25,374 nucleotides of DNA, taken from IMG/VR virus record IMGVR_UViG_3300047408_000278, positions 1 to 25,374 of that record, one strand, 5' to 3'. The notes under the pieces were generated by a model. That model made no database searches. It saw nothing but the letters and a program-made list of their open reading frames with translations, and had not been told where the DNA came from. The position numbers and the translations under genes were made by a program. Positions 1 to 8,162 of this stretch are shown piece after piece. The number at the start of each line of letters is the position of its first letter. Position 1 is the stretch's first letter. This DNA is from a virus.

Positions 1-498
1 GGTAGTGGTTCTGCCGCACAAGATGCTTTCGGACAATACTTTATTAGTCAATTGTATGCCTCAAATCCCAATTATTGCGATTTAGCATTAAGATATGGCG
101 ATTATTATACTCCAGTTTTACTTTTACAAAATGGTAATGGATCCGCGCTTAGTACTTATGGGTATAATAATAACACCAGTCAATCTATGGTTGGTCTGAA
201 CAAACCATTGTGTATAATTATTCGTGGTGCATCTCTTCCAGGAATTGTTTGGTCTTGGGACGTATATGTAAATGGAGTTCTTTGTATTAGTCAAGTAGGA
301 AGAACAGCCACAACTACACCAACTGCTGGATTGATAATCGGTCGAGCTCAGAACAATGGCTCATATCTAAAAATGCGCGCTTCTAATATTTTCCAATGCT
401 ACCATTCTACAGACATTCCTTTGACTGATCGTCAGATTCTCAATCTCACTCAAATTTACATGGACAAAGCGGCCTATGCATTGTCTTATGCGCCGTAA
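1..498 (+). CDS. Lectin-like minor tail / fibre protein, C-terminal part (5' truncated)
   Basis: The frame is open from the first base of the window and ends at a TAA at 496-498, so this is the C-terminal 165 residues of a longer protein. The text is rich in beta-strand-like, Asn/Gly/Tyr-rich segments and has a WSWDVYVNGV stretch followed by IIGRAQNNGSYLKMRASNIF and a late DRQILNLTQIY helix. That order is typical of concanavalin/LamG-type jelly-roll domains at the ends of phage tail proteins. It precedes other fibre genes with a 9-base gap containing AAGGAGG, so it is part of the tail-tip operon and probably contacts the cell surface. The lectin-like fold is inferred from sequence feel, not from a diagnostic motif. 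Confidence 0.55.
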   Translation, partial: GSGSAAQDAFGQYFISQLYASNPNYCDLALRYGDYYTPVLLLQNGNGSALSTYGYNNNTSQSMVGLNKPLCIIIRGASLPGIVWSWDVYVNGVLCISQVGRTATTTPTAGLIIGRAQNNGSYLKMRASNIFQCYHSTDIPLTDRQILNLTQIYMDKAAYALSYAP

Positions 499-507
499 GG
501 AGGTCAT

Positions 508-1104
508 ATGAGTGCATGGGATACTCCGCCAGGTCCGCAGGGTCCTATTGGCCCTCAAGGCATTCAAGGGCCTCAAGGTCCAACTGGTCCTGCTGGTGGG
601 TTAATGATTGCTCATAGTGAAGCGACAGTTACCGTTAATAATAATGCCGCAGAAACAGCCCTTGCAAACATTACAATCCCAGCAAATACGCTAAAAGCTG
701 GTGATGCGTTAAGATTTAGATTTTATGGTTCAATTCTACAAAACAGTGGAGGCGGTACACCAAACTTTAACTGGCGATTTGCTTTTGGATCATCTCTTTC
801 AATTGGTCCAGGATCAGTAGGTAATGTTGCTACTGCTACTAGTCATGATCGACCGTGGATTGCGGAATTCGTTGTACAGGCAGAATCCATAGCGGCACAA
901 CGAGCACATGGTATCGTTGATCAGGTAGTTGCAGCCGCTGCGACTGGCCTTGGTATATGTAATTCACTCGTTGGTACTAAATATGGCGGTGCAGAAAATT
1001 TAACTGCTGCTGTCATTGCGTCTTTTTATGTGCAAATGACTCTAGCAAGCACATTGGTTGAAACGCAATTGTATGGTTACACGGTTGAGAAACTACCATC
1101 GTAA
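508..1104 (+). CDS. Collagen-stalk tail fibre protein
   Basis: This 198-residue protein begins with about eight Gly-X-Y triplets (residues 8-31, GPQGPIGPQGIQGPQGP...), which form a trimeric collagen-like stalk in phage fibres. After residue 35 comes a globular tip with the signature IPANTLKAGDALRFRFYG and a closing LYGYTVEKLPS. The tip resembles that of the fibre at 1431-2075, which has TLPTSMQAGDHIRIRYFG and a closing LRGLTIEHL, so the two share a receptor-binding or knob domain. An AAGGAGG ribosome site sits 5 bases before the ATG. The likely role is host adsorption at the tail tip; which surface polymer it binds cannot be told. Confidence 0.75.
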   Translation: MSAWDTPPGPQGPIGPQGIQGPQGPTGPAGGLMIAHSEATVTVNNNAAETALANITIPANTLKAGDALRFRFYGSILQNSGGGTPNFNWRFAFGSSLSIGPGSVGNVATATSHDRPWIAEFVVQAESIAAQRAHGIVDQVVAAAATGLGICNSLVGTKYGGAENLTAAVIASFYVQMTLASTLVETQLYGYTVEKLPS

Positions 1105-1113
1105 GGAGGGTAA

Positions 1114-1434
1114 ATGTCAGACAAAATTGTCGTTCACAAAGGGCGAACAAATACTGTAACCGTCAACATGGGCATTGATGTCTCGGCAGATACCATCACA
1201 AGCGAAATTCGATCCGATCCAGAGCAAGATGCCGAATTGATTGCTACGTGGGTTGTTACAAAACCCAATGGTGGTTCTGATGGTATTTTACTTCTAACTA
1301 TTGACGATACTATATCTAAAAACATAACTGCTAATGGTGGGTTCATGGATTTGAAACGAATGCATGGTGGAGAACCAGTTGCCGTTTTTGACAAACCAAT
1401 TGAAGTTGATTTCAGAGGAACGGTGACTGTATGA
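1114..1434 (+). CDS. Small tail-fibre-module structural protein
   Basis: This 106-residue protein has the pattern VVHKGRTNTVTVNMGIDVSADTITSEIRSDPEQDAELIATW, ending in VEVDF-type strands. The arrangement (start with a functional operator word, strand, 'S(E)IR', 'DAxLIAxW', hydrophobic strand) is common in small immunoglobulin-like or BppU-N-terminal-like proteins encoded among phage fibre genes. It sits between two fibre genes, with AAGGAGGG upstream of its ATG and a 4-base ATGA overlap with the next gene, so it is almost surely co-translated with them. A baseplate or fibre-attachment role is inferred from position; I do not recognise a specific family. Confidence 0.6.
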   Translation: MSDKIVVHKGRTNTVTVNMGIDVSADTITSEIRSDPEQDAELIATWVVTKPNGGSDGILLLTIDDTISKNITANGGFMDLKRMHGGEPVAVFDKPIEVDFRGTVTV

Positions 1435-2075
1435 GTGAACTCAACGTTGTCTCTCGTACACAAGTCATTGTCGTCGATCCAGCGATTTATCACGTTAATG
1501 TAATTGACTCTTTGCAACTTGGTAGTGAAAGAGAAGTGGCGAGAGTTCCCGGTACTGTTCTTCTGGCTTCTGTACCAGCAACTTTTGATACTGGTGTTAT
1601 AAATGGTGGGGCAGAGCAAGTTCCTCCATGGGCCTTTACTCTTCCTACTTCCATGCAAGCAGGAGATCACATTCGAATTAGATATTTTGGTGCATTTTAT
1701 GGTGGCACAACGTTGGCATGGTATGCGCGTTTATACTTGGACGGGGTAAAATCTAATGAGATATACTATAACAGTAGTGGGTTGGTTTCTGGTCAAAAGA
1801 TTCCATTCGTCAATGACATTGATTTAATGTATCAATCAGTTTCTTCTGCTTGGGTATGGCTTAGACATAGTCATGCTGCATCAAGTGTTACTCAAGAAAC
1901 TGCAGTAGCGATTGGTTCTTCTGCAGATGGAGATAAAAACACGCTTGTTGCTTATTCAAATCCAGCAAAGAATCTTGCCGGTGCTGTTTTAACTTTTGGC
2001 TTTACTGCTGGGTCGTCAAATCCGCAAGGTCTTCATTTGCGTGGTCTTACAATCGAGCATCTCATCGCACCATGA
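1431..2075 (+). CDS. Second tail fibre protein with related tip domain
   Basis: This 214-residue protein starts in a 4-base ATGA overlap with the preceding gene. Residues 1-30 (SRTQVIVVDPAIYHVNVIDS) look like the short N-terminal attachment segment of many Gram-positive phage fibre proteins, where it is normally followed by collagen repeats. Here the collagen stalk is missing. The C-terminal ~150 residues resemble the tip of the 508-1104 fibre: an AGDHIRIRYFGAFYGG segment and a closing LRGLTIEHL. Host binding is the likely function. It could be an accessory fibre or a stalkless paralogue; the stop lies only 10 bases before the endolysin start. Confidence 0.65.
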   Translation: MSELNVVSRTQVIVVDPAIYHVNVIDSLQLGSEREVARVPGTVLLASVPATFDTGVINGGAEQVPPWAFTLPTSMQAGDHIRIRYFGAFYGGTTLAWYARLYLDGVKSNEIYYNSSGLVSGQKIPFVNDIDLMYQSVSSAWVWLRHSHAASSVTQETAVAIGSSADGDKNTLVAYSNPAKNLAGAVLTFGFTAGSSNPQGLHLRGLTIEHLIAP

Positions 2076-2085
2076 AAGGACTCTG

Positions 2086-2898
2086 ATGCGTGCGACTTGG
2101 CTTCCAGACGTTCTTCGTGATGCAGGTTTGACTGTTCGTACAGTGGATGGATGGGAAAATCGTGGCAGCGAGCTGAGCGCAATCTACGGGATCATCGGTC
2201 ATCATACTGCATCCAACAAAAACAGTGGTAACAATCCGTCCTTGGGAATCTGTACAAACGGACGTCCTGATCTTGCTGGCCCACTCTGCCAATGTCTGCT
2301 CGCTCGAGATGGATCGTATGACATCATAGCAAGCGGCAAAGCCAATCATGCTGGAGATGGTGGTTGGCCTGGCTGGCCATCGTCAGGAAACAGCAACACT
2401 CTTGCTATCGAGGCCGAGAACGATGGCATCGGCGAGTGGTGGAGTGCAGCGATCATGGATTCCTATGCAGTCGGATCAGCTGCGATACTCGAATTTCTTG
2501 GTAAGGACGAATCTGCATTCATCACGCATTTCGAATGGTGTAACCCTCCGGGTCGAAAGATCGATCCTCGTGGACCATGGATGCAAGGTGGAGGCGGCGA
2601 AGATTGGTGGAGTGGTAATTACGATGTCAATGATCGCTCGGCAGACGCATTTAGATTGAGGATCGGAGCTTCTATGGGAATGACCGCTGCACAAGAGCAA
2701 AAACTGGACAAGGTTCTCACGTTGCTCGACAACTATTTTGGAATCGATGCCGAGGGTAATGCAAAGGACATTCGGAAGAAGATCGATTATTCATATGTTG
2801 AGCTAGCAGATGAAAATCATTCCGATACGCTTGGTGGTAGACTTGTTGTCGTCGAGGAAAAGGTGGATAAGATACTTAACATTATAGCGAACGTATAG
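2086..2898 (+). CDS. Endolysin, N-acetylmuramoyl-L-alanine amidase (Amidase_2)
   Basis: This 270-residue enzyme cleaves the amide bond between muramic acid and L-alanine of peptidoglycan at the end of infection. The Amidase_2 zinc-site pattern is visible: IGHHTA (His39-His40), His88 in KANHAGDGG, His148 in ITHFEW, and K-x-D at Lys158/Asp160 in GRKIDPRG. The last ~70 residues (TAAQEQKLDKVLTLLDNYFG ... VVEEKVDKIL) are helical and coiled-coil-like and may mediate oligomerisation or wall binding. The frame stays open upstream to 1996, but that would run through the previous gene; ATG at 2086 is preceded by AAAGGA at a suitable distance and begins the conserved domain. No holin is directly adjacent. 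Confidence 0.88.
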   Translation: MRATWLPDVLRDAGLTVRTVDGWENRGSELSAIYGIIGHHTASNKNSGNNPSLGICTNGRPDLAGPLCQCLLARDGSYDIIASGKANHAGDGGWPGWPSSGNSNTLAIEAENDGIGEWWSAAIMDSYAVGSAAILEFLGKDESAFITHFEWCNPPGRKIDPRGPWMQGGGGEDWWSGNYDVNDRSADAFRLRIGASMGMTAAQEQKLDKVLTLLDNYFGIDAEGNAKDIRKKIDYSYVELADENHSDTLGGRLVVVEEKVDKILNIIANV

Positions 2899-2914
2899 TT
2901 TTGGAAGGAGGCCA

Positions 2915-3247
2915 ATGAGTTCTAAACGTCGAGCAATTCGGCCAGCAACTACAGAACAACACCGTGAAAACCAATTGGTCTCCCTTGCTATTGATCTAGC
3001 CGAGAAACAACTAGCTGAAGGAACTGCCTCCTCACAAGTAATCACTCATTATCTCAAACTTGGATCAACTAGGGAGAAACTAGAACAAGAACGACTCATG
3101 CGAGAGAATGAGCTTCTTGGTTCTAAAGTAGAAATGATGGCATCAGCGAAGCGTGTTGAGGAGCTATATTCTGAAGCGCTAAACGCTATGCGTGCCTACG
3201 CAGGTCGTGCGATGGATGAGATCGACGAAGACTATGACGAAGACTAG
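2915..3247 (+). CDS. Small-terminase-like conserved phage protein
   Basis: This 110-residue protein starts at an ATG with GGAAGGAGG upstream. It is almost entirely helical: a basic N-terminus (SSKRRAIRPATTEQ), the recognisable stretch ENQLVSLAIDLAEKQLAEGTASSQVITHYLKLGSTREKLEQER, a Glu/Lys coiled coil, and an acidic DEIDEDYDED tail. Proteins of this pattern lie just before the HNH nuclease and large terminase genes of many Gram-positive phages. A DNA-recognition small terminase subunit is therefore the best guess, based mainly on position and helical build; no clear helix-turn-helix was identified. The gene overlaps the following HNH gene by 14 bases. Confidence 0.55.
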   Translation: MSSKRRAIRPATTEQHRENQLVSLAIDLAEKQLAEGTASSQVITHYLKLGSTREKLEQERLMRENELLGSKVEMMASAKRVEELYSEALNAMRAYAGRAMDEIDEDYDED

Positions 3248-3647
3248 GTCATATTCTGAATTGAGAAAATTTAAGACGTTCAAAGAAAGATTCGATTATC
3301 TCAAACTAAATGGTGAAGTTGGTAGATCTACTTTTGGTTTTGATCGATACATCAACCAGAAGTTTTACACATCATATGAATGGAAGCAAACTCGTTACAA
3401 CGTCATTTCAAGAGATAACGGTTGTGATCTAGGTATTCCTGGGTATGAAATCAACGGAGCATTGCTAATTCATCACATGAATCCAATGACTGCCGACGAT
3501 ATTATTCATGGAGAAGAATGGATATTCGATCCACAGTATTTGATAACAACCACCCAAATAACACACAACGGGATACATTATGGAGATGAAAGAAATCTTC
3601 CGGAAGTGGTTATTGCACGTGCTAGAGACGATACTAAACTATGGTAA
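3234..3647 (+). CDS. HNH endonuclease
   Basis: This 137-residue protein carries the phage HNH pattern: FYTSYEWKQTRYNVISRD, then CDLGI, then the metal/catalytic segment LLIHHMNPMT with a His-His pair, and finally THNGIHYGD. These are the conserved blocks of HNH nucleases encoded next to terminase genes, several of which stimulate the terminase cutting reaction at packaging sites. I chose the ATG at 3234 rather than the in-frame ATGs at 3192 and 3216, because it gives the shortest overlap with the upstream gene and keeps the whole family-like region. The ribosome site there is weak (GAAG), so translation is probably coupled to the preceding gene. Confidence 0.82.
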   Translation: MTKTRSYSELRKFKTFKERFDYLKLNGEVGRSTFGFDRYINQKFYTSYEWKQTRYNVISRDNGCDLGIPGYEINGALLIHHMNPMTADDIIHGEEWIFDPQYLITTTQITHNGIHYGDERNLPEVVIARARDDTKLW

Positions 3648-3663
3648 CCGAATAGGAGCCAAA

Positions 3664-3927
3664 ATGAGCGAAGTTCACGATAAGGAAGCCCCGGACTCAG
3701 CACCTCTTCAAGAGGAAGCAAAGGTCGAAGAGGACGAAGAGACGAAAGAGAAAGAGGACGAGGACGAGGAATCCGACGATGTAGACCATTCACTTGATGA
3801 GATTGCCCAGGAAGTTCTCGATGGTAAATGGGGTCAGGGCCAAGAACAGCGTCAAAAGCTTGATGAAGCGGGGCACAATCATAACGAAGTTAATAAGGCA
3901 GTGAGTCGTCTGCGTAACAATCTTTAG
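3664..3927 (+). CDS. Small acidic protein with single CW_7 (Cpl-7-type) motif
   Basis: This 87-residue protein has two parts. Residues 1-42 are an extremely acidic, disordered-looking stretch (EEAKVEEDEETKEKEDEDEE). Residues 44-84 (LDEIAQEVLDGKWGQGQEQR, then QKLDEAGHNHNEVNKAVSRL) match the CW_7 repeat of Cpl-7 lysozyme and other phage lysins, a three-helix cell-wall-binding motif with the signature I-A-x-E-V-x-x-G-K-W-G-x-G. ATG at 3664 follows AGGAGCC; longer in-frame starts from 3580 would overlap the HNH gene. There is no enzyme domain. It lies in the head gene block, so it may be a virion component rather than a lysin. Function unknown; the domain call is by eye. Confidence 0.7.
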   Translation: MSEVHDKEAPDSAPLQEEAKVEEDEETKEKEDEDEESDDVDHSLDEIAQEVLDGKWGQGQEQRQKLDEAGHNHNEVNKAVSRLRNNL

Positions 3928-3941
3928 TTAGGAGGTGAATT

Positions 3942-4331
3942 ATGGAAGAAAGCATTCTTAAGTCGACTAAGAAAATTCTGGGACTTGCTGACAATTACAC
4001 GCCGTTTGATCTGGATGTAATTACTCACATTAATGCCGCTTTCTCCATTCTTGATCAACTTGGCGTTGGCCCAGATGGCGGATTTATGATTGAAGATGAA
4101 ACGACTGTGTGGGGTGATTATGTCGCTCCACTCAATCAACTTCATCTGATCAAGACGTATATTTTTCTAAAAGTTCGACTTCTCTTCGACCCACCGACAA
4201 CCTCGTTTCTTATTGAGGCCACAAACAATCAGATCAAAGAATACGAATGGAGGCTTAATACCTTCCGGGAATGGGAACTCGATCCAACGGATCCGATGTT
4301 AGAAGAGGAGCCAGTACCATGGAGCCGGTAA
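3942..4331 (+). CDS. Head-tail connector (gp6-like adaptor)
   Basis: This 129-residue, mostly helical protein begins MEESILKSTKKILGLADNYT, followed by FDLDVITHINAAFSILDQLGVGP, then a region ending in an EYEWRLNTFRE helix. This is the pattern of the small head-tail adaptor family related to HK97 gp6, which forms a ring under the portal. TTAGGAGGTGAATT gives a strong ribosome site. The 3' end overlaps the next gene by 13 bases. Its place upstream of the terminase and portal, rather than downstream of the capsid gene, is a little unusual but occurs in Gram-positive phages. Confidence 0.65.
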   Translation: MEESILKSTKKILGLADNYTPFDLDVITHINAAFSILDQLGVGPDGGFMIEDETTVWGDYVAPLNQLHLIKTYIFLKVRLLFDPPTTSFLIEATNNQIKEYEWRLNTFREWELDPTDPMLEEEPVPWSR

Positions 4332-4744
4332 ATGAAAACGTAAAAGAATTTATCGAGCATCATGGTGTTCGAGGAATGAAGTGGGGGGTTCGTAGAGCTA
4401 GAACTCCCAGAACAACTAGTAGAGATTATAAGAAGACAGCACCATATCGAAAGAAGAAAGCTTCTGAGCTGACTAATAAACAACTGAAGACTGCTAATGA
4501 GCGAGCTAATCTAGAAAAGAATTTCAGAAGTTTGAATCCAGGAACAGTAGCAAAAGGATCGGCTTTTGTAAAAATGGCAATAGGAGCAGCAACAACAGCC
4601 GGTACTGTTTATGCTCTTACAAGTACTCCTCTTGGGAAAGCTACTATAAATGCTGGTAAGAAAGGTGCAAAAGCTATTCTTACTAAAAAAGCGGCGAGAG
4701 TTGCTGGTAAAGCGGTTACGACAGGACAACTTAAGCTATTTTGA
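4319..4744 (+). CDS. Tagged small basic protein 1 (HHGVRGMKWGVRR tag)
   Basis: This 141-residue protein has the N-terminal segment FIEHHGVRGMKWGVRRAR (residues 11-28). It is followed by a basic stretch, a conserved-looking KKASELTNKQLKTANERANLE helix, a weakly hydrophobic Ala/Gly/Thr segment (about residues 83-105) and a very basic C-terminus. The HxGx(K/R)GM(K/R)WGxR tag recurs on different small structural-region proteins of Gram-positive phages; its function is not established as far as I know. ATG at 4319 is preceded by GAAGAGGAG; a longer in-frame start at 4271 would extend into the connector gene. A second protein with the same tag lies at 6501-6854. Confidence 0.72.
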   Translation: MEPVNENVKEFIEHHGVRGMKWGVRRARTPRTTSRDYKKTAPYRKKKASELTNKQLKTANERANLEKNFRSLNPGTVAKGSAFVKMAIGAATTAGTVYALTSTPLGKATINAGKKGAKAILTKKAARVAGKAVTTGQLKLF

Positions 4745-4761
4745 TTAAGGAGGAGATTTGA

Positions 4762-6504
4762 TTGCTATCAAATACTGCAACTCCTCTCTATTATGGTCAA
4801 TTTCGTCAACAGGTTTTAGATGGAGAAATTCCTGTTAATAGAGAAATCTCTATGGAGATGAATCGTATTGATGATCTAATCGCTAATCCAAACATTTATT
4901 ACGATGATCTCGCTGTTAATGGCTTTATCAAGTATTGTGAATTCGAACTCACACTTACTGATGGTAGCGATCTTCACCTTCTTGATTCGTTCAAGCTATG
5001 GGCTGAACAGATTTTTGGTTGGTACTTCTTCGTAGAAAGAAGTGTTTACCAACCTAACCCTGTAGGCGGTGGAGGACAGTACATCAAGAAGAAGATCATG
5101 AAGCGCCTAACCACGAAGCAGTACCTCATTGTCGCAAGAGGAGCTGCCAAATCAATGTATGGTGCTTGTATCCAAGCGTACTTCCTAAACGTGGATACCG
5201 CAACCACACATCAGATCACAACGGCGCCCACAATGAAGCAGGCCGACGAAGTGATGTCACCGGTTCGTACGGCTATCACAAGAGCAAGAGGCCCACTGTT
5301 TAGATTTCTAACAGAGGGATCTCTACAAAACACAACAGGTTCTAGAGCTCAACGGGTCAAGCTAGCTTCTACAAAGAAGGGCGTTGAAAACTTTCTTACC
5401 GGATCTTTGCTCGAGATTCGTCCTATGACTATCAACAAACTTCAAGGCCTTCGACCAAAGGTTTCGACAATCGATGAGTGGTTGTCTGGTGACATTCGAG
5501 AAGACGTAGTTGGGGCAATTGAGCAAGGAGCCTCCAAGATGGAGGATTACTTGATCGTTGCTATCAGCTCTGAAGGTACTGTTCGAAATGGTTCTGGCGA
5601 TACCATCAAAATGGAACTTGCCAGCATACTTAGAGGTGAGTATCAAGCACCACACGTTTCTATTTGGCATTACAAACTGGACGAAATTGACGAAGTTGCT
5701 GATCCTAGCACATGGTTGAAAGCAAATCCCAATCTTGGCAAAACTGTTACGTACGATGTCTATCATTTGGATGTAGAAAGAGCTGAAAAAGCTCCTGCAT
5801 CTAGGAATGACATCCTTGCAAAGCGGTTTGGTATTCCAATGGAAGGATACACTTATTTCTTTACGTATGAAGAAACTCTACCTCATAGAGCACGGGAATT
5901 TTGGGGTTTGCCTTGCGCATTGGGAGCGGACTTGTCGCAAGGAGACGACTTCTGTGCTTTTACTCTCTTGTTTCCCTTTCAAAATTATTCGTTTGGAGTT
6001 AAAACTAGAAGTTACATTACCTCTTTGACATTGATGAAGCTTCCAGGTGCTATGAGGATGAAGTACGATGAATTCATTCGTGAAGGAAGTCTTCAAGTTC
6101 TGGAAGGAACAGTTCTTGGGATGATGGAGGTCTACGAAGACCTCGAGGAATTCATTCGCACAAATGAGTATGATGTTCGTTGCTTTGGATTTGACCCATA
6201 CAATGCTAGAGAATTTGTAACTAGATGGGAAGCTGAAAACGGCCCATTTGGAATCGAGAAAGTCATTCAAGGAGCAAGAACAGAATCAGTTCCTCTTGGT
6301 GAGCTGAAGATTTTGGCCGAAGAACGTAAGTTGATCTTTGATCAAGAGCTTATGTCATTTGCTATGGGTAATGCAGTTACTTTAGAAGATACTAATGGTA
6401 ACAGAAAGCTCATGAAGAAGCGAGTTGATGAAAAGATCGATAATGTCTCTGCCATGATGGATGCCTATGTTGCTTACAAAGCAAACAAGGAGGCGTTTGA
6501 GTGA
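4762..6504 (+). CDS. terL: Terminase large subunit
   Basis: This 580-residue protein is the packaging motor ATPase and nuclease. It shows a Walker A-like motif VARGAAKS (residues 124-131), a Walker B-like STIDEW (Asp238-Glu239), and an RNase H-type nuclease domain: Asp390 in GADLSQGDD, Asp478 in CFGFDPYNAREF, and the C-terminal KKRVDEKIDNVSAMMDAY metal-binding segment. It uses a TTG start at 4762 directly behind AAGGAGGAG; this fits the spacing and no better ATG lies nearby. The order terminase, tagged protein, portal, capsid is conserved for HK97-like phages. The stop overlaps the next GTG by 4 bases. Confidence 0.93.
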   Translation: MLSNTATPLYYGQFRQQVLDGEIPVNREISMEMNRIDDLIANPNIYYDDLAVNGFIKYCEFELTLTDGSDLHLLDSFKLWAEQIFGWYFFVERSVYQPNPVGGGGQYIKKKIMKRLTTKQYLIVARGAAKSMYGACIQAYFLNVDTATTHQITTAPTMKQADEVMSPVRTAITRARGPLFRFLTEGSLQNTTGSRAQRVKLASTKKGVENFLTGSLLEIRPMTINKLQGLRPKVSTIDEWLSGDIREDVVGAIEQGASKMEDYLIVAISSEGTVRNGSGDTIKMELASILRGEYQAPHVSIWHYKLDEIDEVADPSTWLKANPNLGKTVTYDVYHLDVERAEKAPASRNDILAKRFGIPMEGYTYFFTYEETLPHRAREFWGLPCALGADLSQGDDFCAFTLLFPFQNYSFGVKTRSYITSLTLMKLPGAMRMKYDEFIREGSLQVLEGTVLGMMEVYEDLEEFIRTNEYDVRCFGFDPYNAREFVTRWEAENGPFGIEKVIQGARTESVPLGELKILAEERKLIFDQELMSFAMGNAVTLEDTNGNRKLMKKRVDEKIDNVSAMMDAYVAYKANKEAFE

Positions 6505-6854
6505 TTGACGAAGAAGAGGATATTTACGCCTTCCTTGAACATCATGGTGTCAGAGGGATGCGATGGGGAGTTCGTCGAGCTAGATCATCTACTACTAAAG
6601 CACCGAAAAAACCTTTGACTCCACAAGAGAAAGCTGTAAGAAGAAATAAGATCATTGGTGGAGCATTGCTTGTGGCTGGTGGTGCTTTATTTGCCAAAAT
6701 GATTATAGATCAACATAGCACAATGAAGGCTCGTAGTGCAGCCAATATTTACAATGCTTCGAAAAAGGTGAAAGTTGCACAACAAATAAATGATGTAATA
6801 AGTATGAATACTGGAGTAAGAACCGTCACTTTAGCCAAAGCAATTGGGAGGTGA
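6501..6854 (+). CDS. Tagged small basic membrane-like protein 2 (HHGVRGMRWGVRR tag)
   Basis: This 117-residue protein starts with GTG in a GTGA overlap with the terminase stop, preceded by AAGGAGG. Residues 10-28 (AFLEHHGVRGMRWGVRRAR) repeat the tag seen at the N-terminus of the protein at 4319-4744. A basic linker and one confident hydrophobic segment (IIGGALLVAGGALFAKMII, about residues 50-69) follow, then a basic amphipathic tail. The rest is not alignable by eye to the other tagged protein, so the tag looks modular. Position between terminase and portal suggests a head- or DNA-delivery-associated role, which is inference. Confidence 0.7.
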   Translation: MIDEEEDIYAFLEHHGVRGMRWGVRRARSSTTKAPKKPLTPQEKAVRRNKIIGGALLVAGGALFAKMIIDQHSTMKARSAANIYNASKKVKVAQQINDVISMNTGVRTVTLAKAIGR

Positions 6855-6860
6855 TCCGTC

Positions 6861-8138
6861 TTGGCGATGTTTGATCGATTTAAGAAAGCATGGAACGCCT
6901 TCCGTAGCCCAAGTCAACCTCTTGAATTCGAATATTCTAGTGCTGCTGGTGGTTCATGGTATGGACCTGGTTCACCTTCTAATCAAAGACGTACAATTTA
7001 TAGTGAACGGTCTATCATTTCAGCAATTTATATGAGAATCAGTATCGATGTGGCTGGTTTGGTCATAAAGCACATCAATGTTGACAAAGATGATCGGTAC
7101 AAGTCTGATGTAACTAGTACTCTGAATGACTGTCTTCTTTGGGAACCTAATATTGATCAATCTCCTAGGCCATTCAGACAAGACATTGTAATGACTCTCT
7201 TTGACAAAGGTGTCGCTGTGGTGGTTCCTGTCGATACCGCTGTGAGTCCACTAGCATATGAGGATTCTGTCGATATTTATAGTTTGCGTGTTGGAGAAGT
7301 TGTCACTTGGTATCCAAAACATGTAAAACTTAGCGTGTACAACGAGAATAGTGGTAAGCGCGAAGAGATTATTCTGGAAAAGAGTTTTGTAGCTATTGTA
7401 GAAAACCCTTTGTACGCTGTTATGAATGAACCGAACTCGACTCTTCAACGTTTGATCAGAAAGCTTAGTCTTCTTGATACAAACGATGAACTTGCCAGTT
7501 CTGGAAAACTAGATCTTATCATTCAGCTTCCTTATGTCATCAAATCAGAGGCAAGACGACAGCAAGCTGAAAAACGTAGAGAAGATATTGAATTTCAATT
7601 GAAGGGGAGCCAGTATGGTATTGCCTATACCGATGGCACTGAGAAGATCACCCAACTCAATCGACCTGCCGAGAACAATCTCCTAACCCAAGTGGAGTAT
7701 CTTACTAAATTGCTGTTTAGCCAGCTCGGCCTAACCGAAGAAGTCATGAATGGCACGGCGCAAGAAGAAGCCATGCTTAATTATTTCAATCGAACGATTG
7801 AACCCATTGTAGATGCCATTGTCGAATCCATGCAAAGAGCGTTCCTTGGCCCCAAAGGTGCGCAGAGTAAAGAACGCATTCGTTACTTCAGAGATCCGTT
7901 TAAGTTGGTGCCTACTAAGGACATCGCAGAGATTGCGGACAAGTTTACTCGTAACGAGATTCTTACTGCGAACGAAATTAGACAAATTATTGGTATTAAA
8001 CCGTCTGATGATCCGAAAGCCGATGAACTTGCCAACGCTAACATGCCACAACCAGCGGATCCAAACGCAGTCAAGCCACAACCTGATCCAAGCACAAACG
8101 GCAATGCGCCAAAACCTAACGTAAATTCAGGGGTCTAG
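6861..8138 (+). CDS. Portal protein (HK97 family)
   Basis: This 425-residue protein forms the twelve-fold channel at one capsid vertex for DNA entry and exit. The HK97-type portal pattern is visible: an N-terminal FDRFKKAW segment, ERSIISAIYMRISIDVA, the DIVMTLFDKGVAVVVPV strand, the clip region, the long helix TQVEYLTKLLFSQLGLTEEVM followed by EEAMLNYFNRTIEPIVDAI, and a LTANEIRQIIGIKPSDDP motif that is almost diagnostic for the C-terminus. The TTG at 6861 lies 7 bases after GGGAGGTG; the ATG at 6867 is a possible alternative two codons in. The last 40 residues are a Pro/Asn-rich tail. Confidence 0.92.
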   Translation: MAMFDRFKKAWNAFRSPSQPLEFEYSSAAGGSWYGPGSPSNQRRTIYSERSIISAIYMRISIDVAGLVIKHINVDKDDRYKSDVTSTLNDCLLWEPNIDQSPRPFRQDIVMTLFDKGVAVVVPVDTAVSPLAYEDSVDIYSLRVGEVVTWYPKHVKLSVYNENSGKREEIILEKSFVAIVENPLYAVMNEPNSTLQRLIRKLSLLDTNDELASSGKLDLIIQLPYVIKSEARRQQAEKRREDIEFQLKGSQYGIAYTDGTEKITQLNRPAENNLLTQVEYLTKLLFSQLGLTEEVMNGTAQEEAMLNYFNRTIEPIVDAIVESMQRAFLGPKGAQSKERIRYFRDPFKLVPTKDIAEIADKFTRNEILTANEIRQIIGIKPSDDPKADELANANMPQPADPNAVKPQPDPSTNGNAPKPNVNSGV

Positions 8139-8162
8139 CTCTTTTGAAAGGAATACGTCAAA

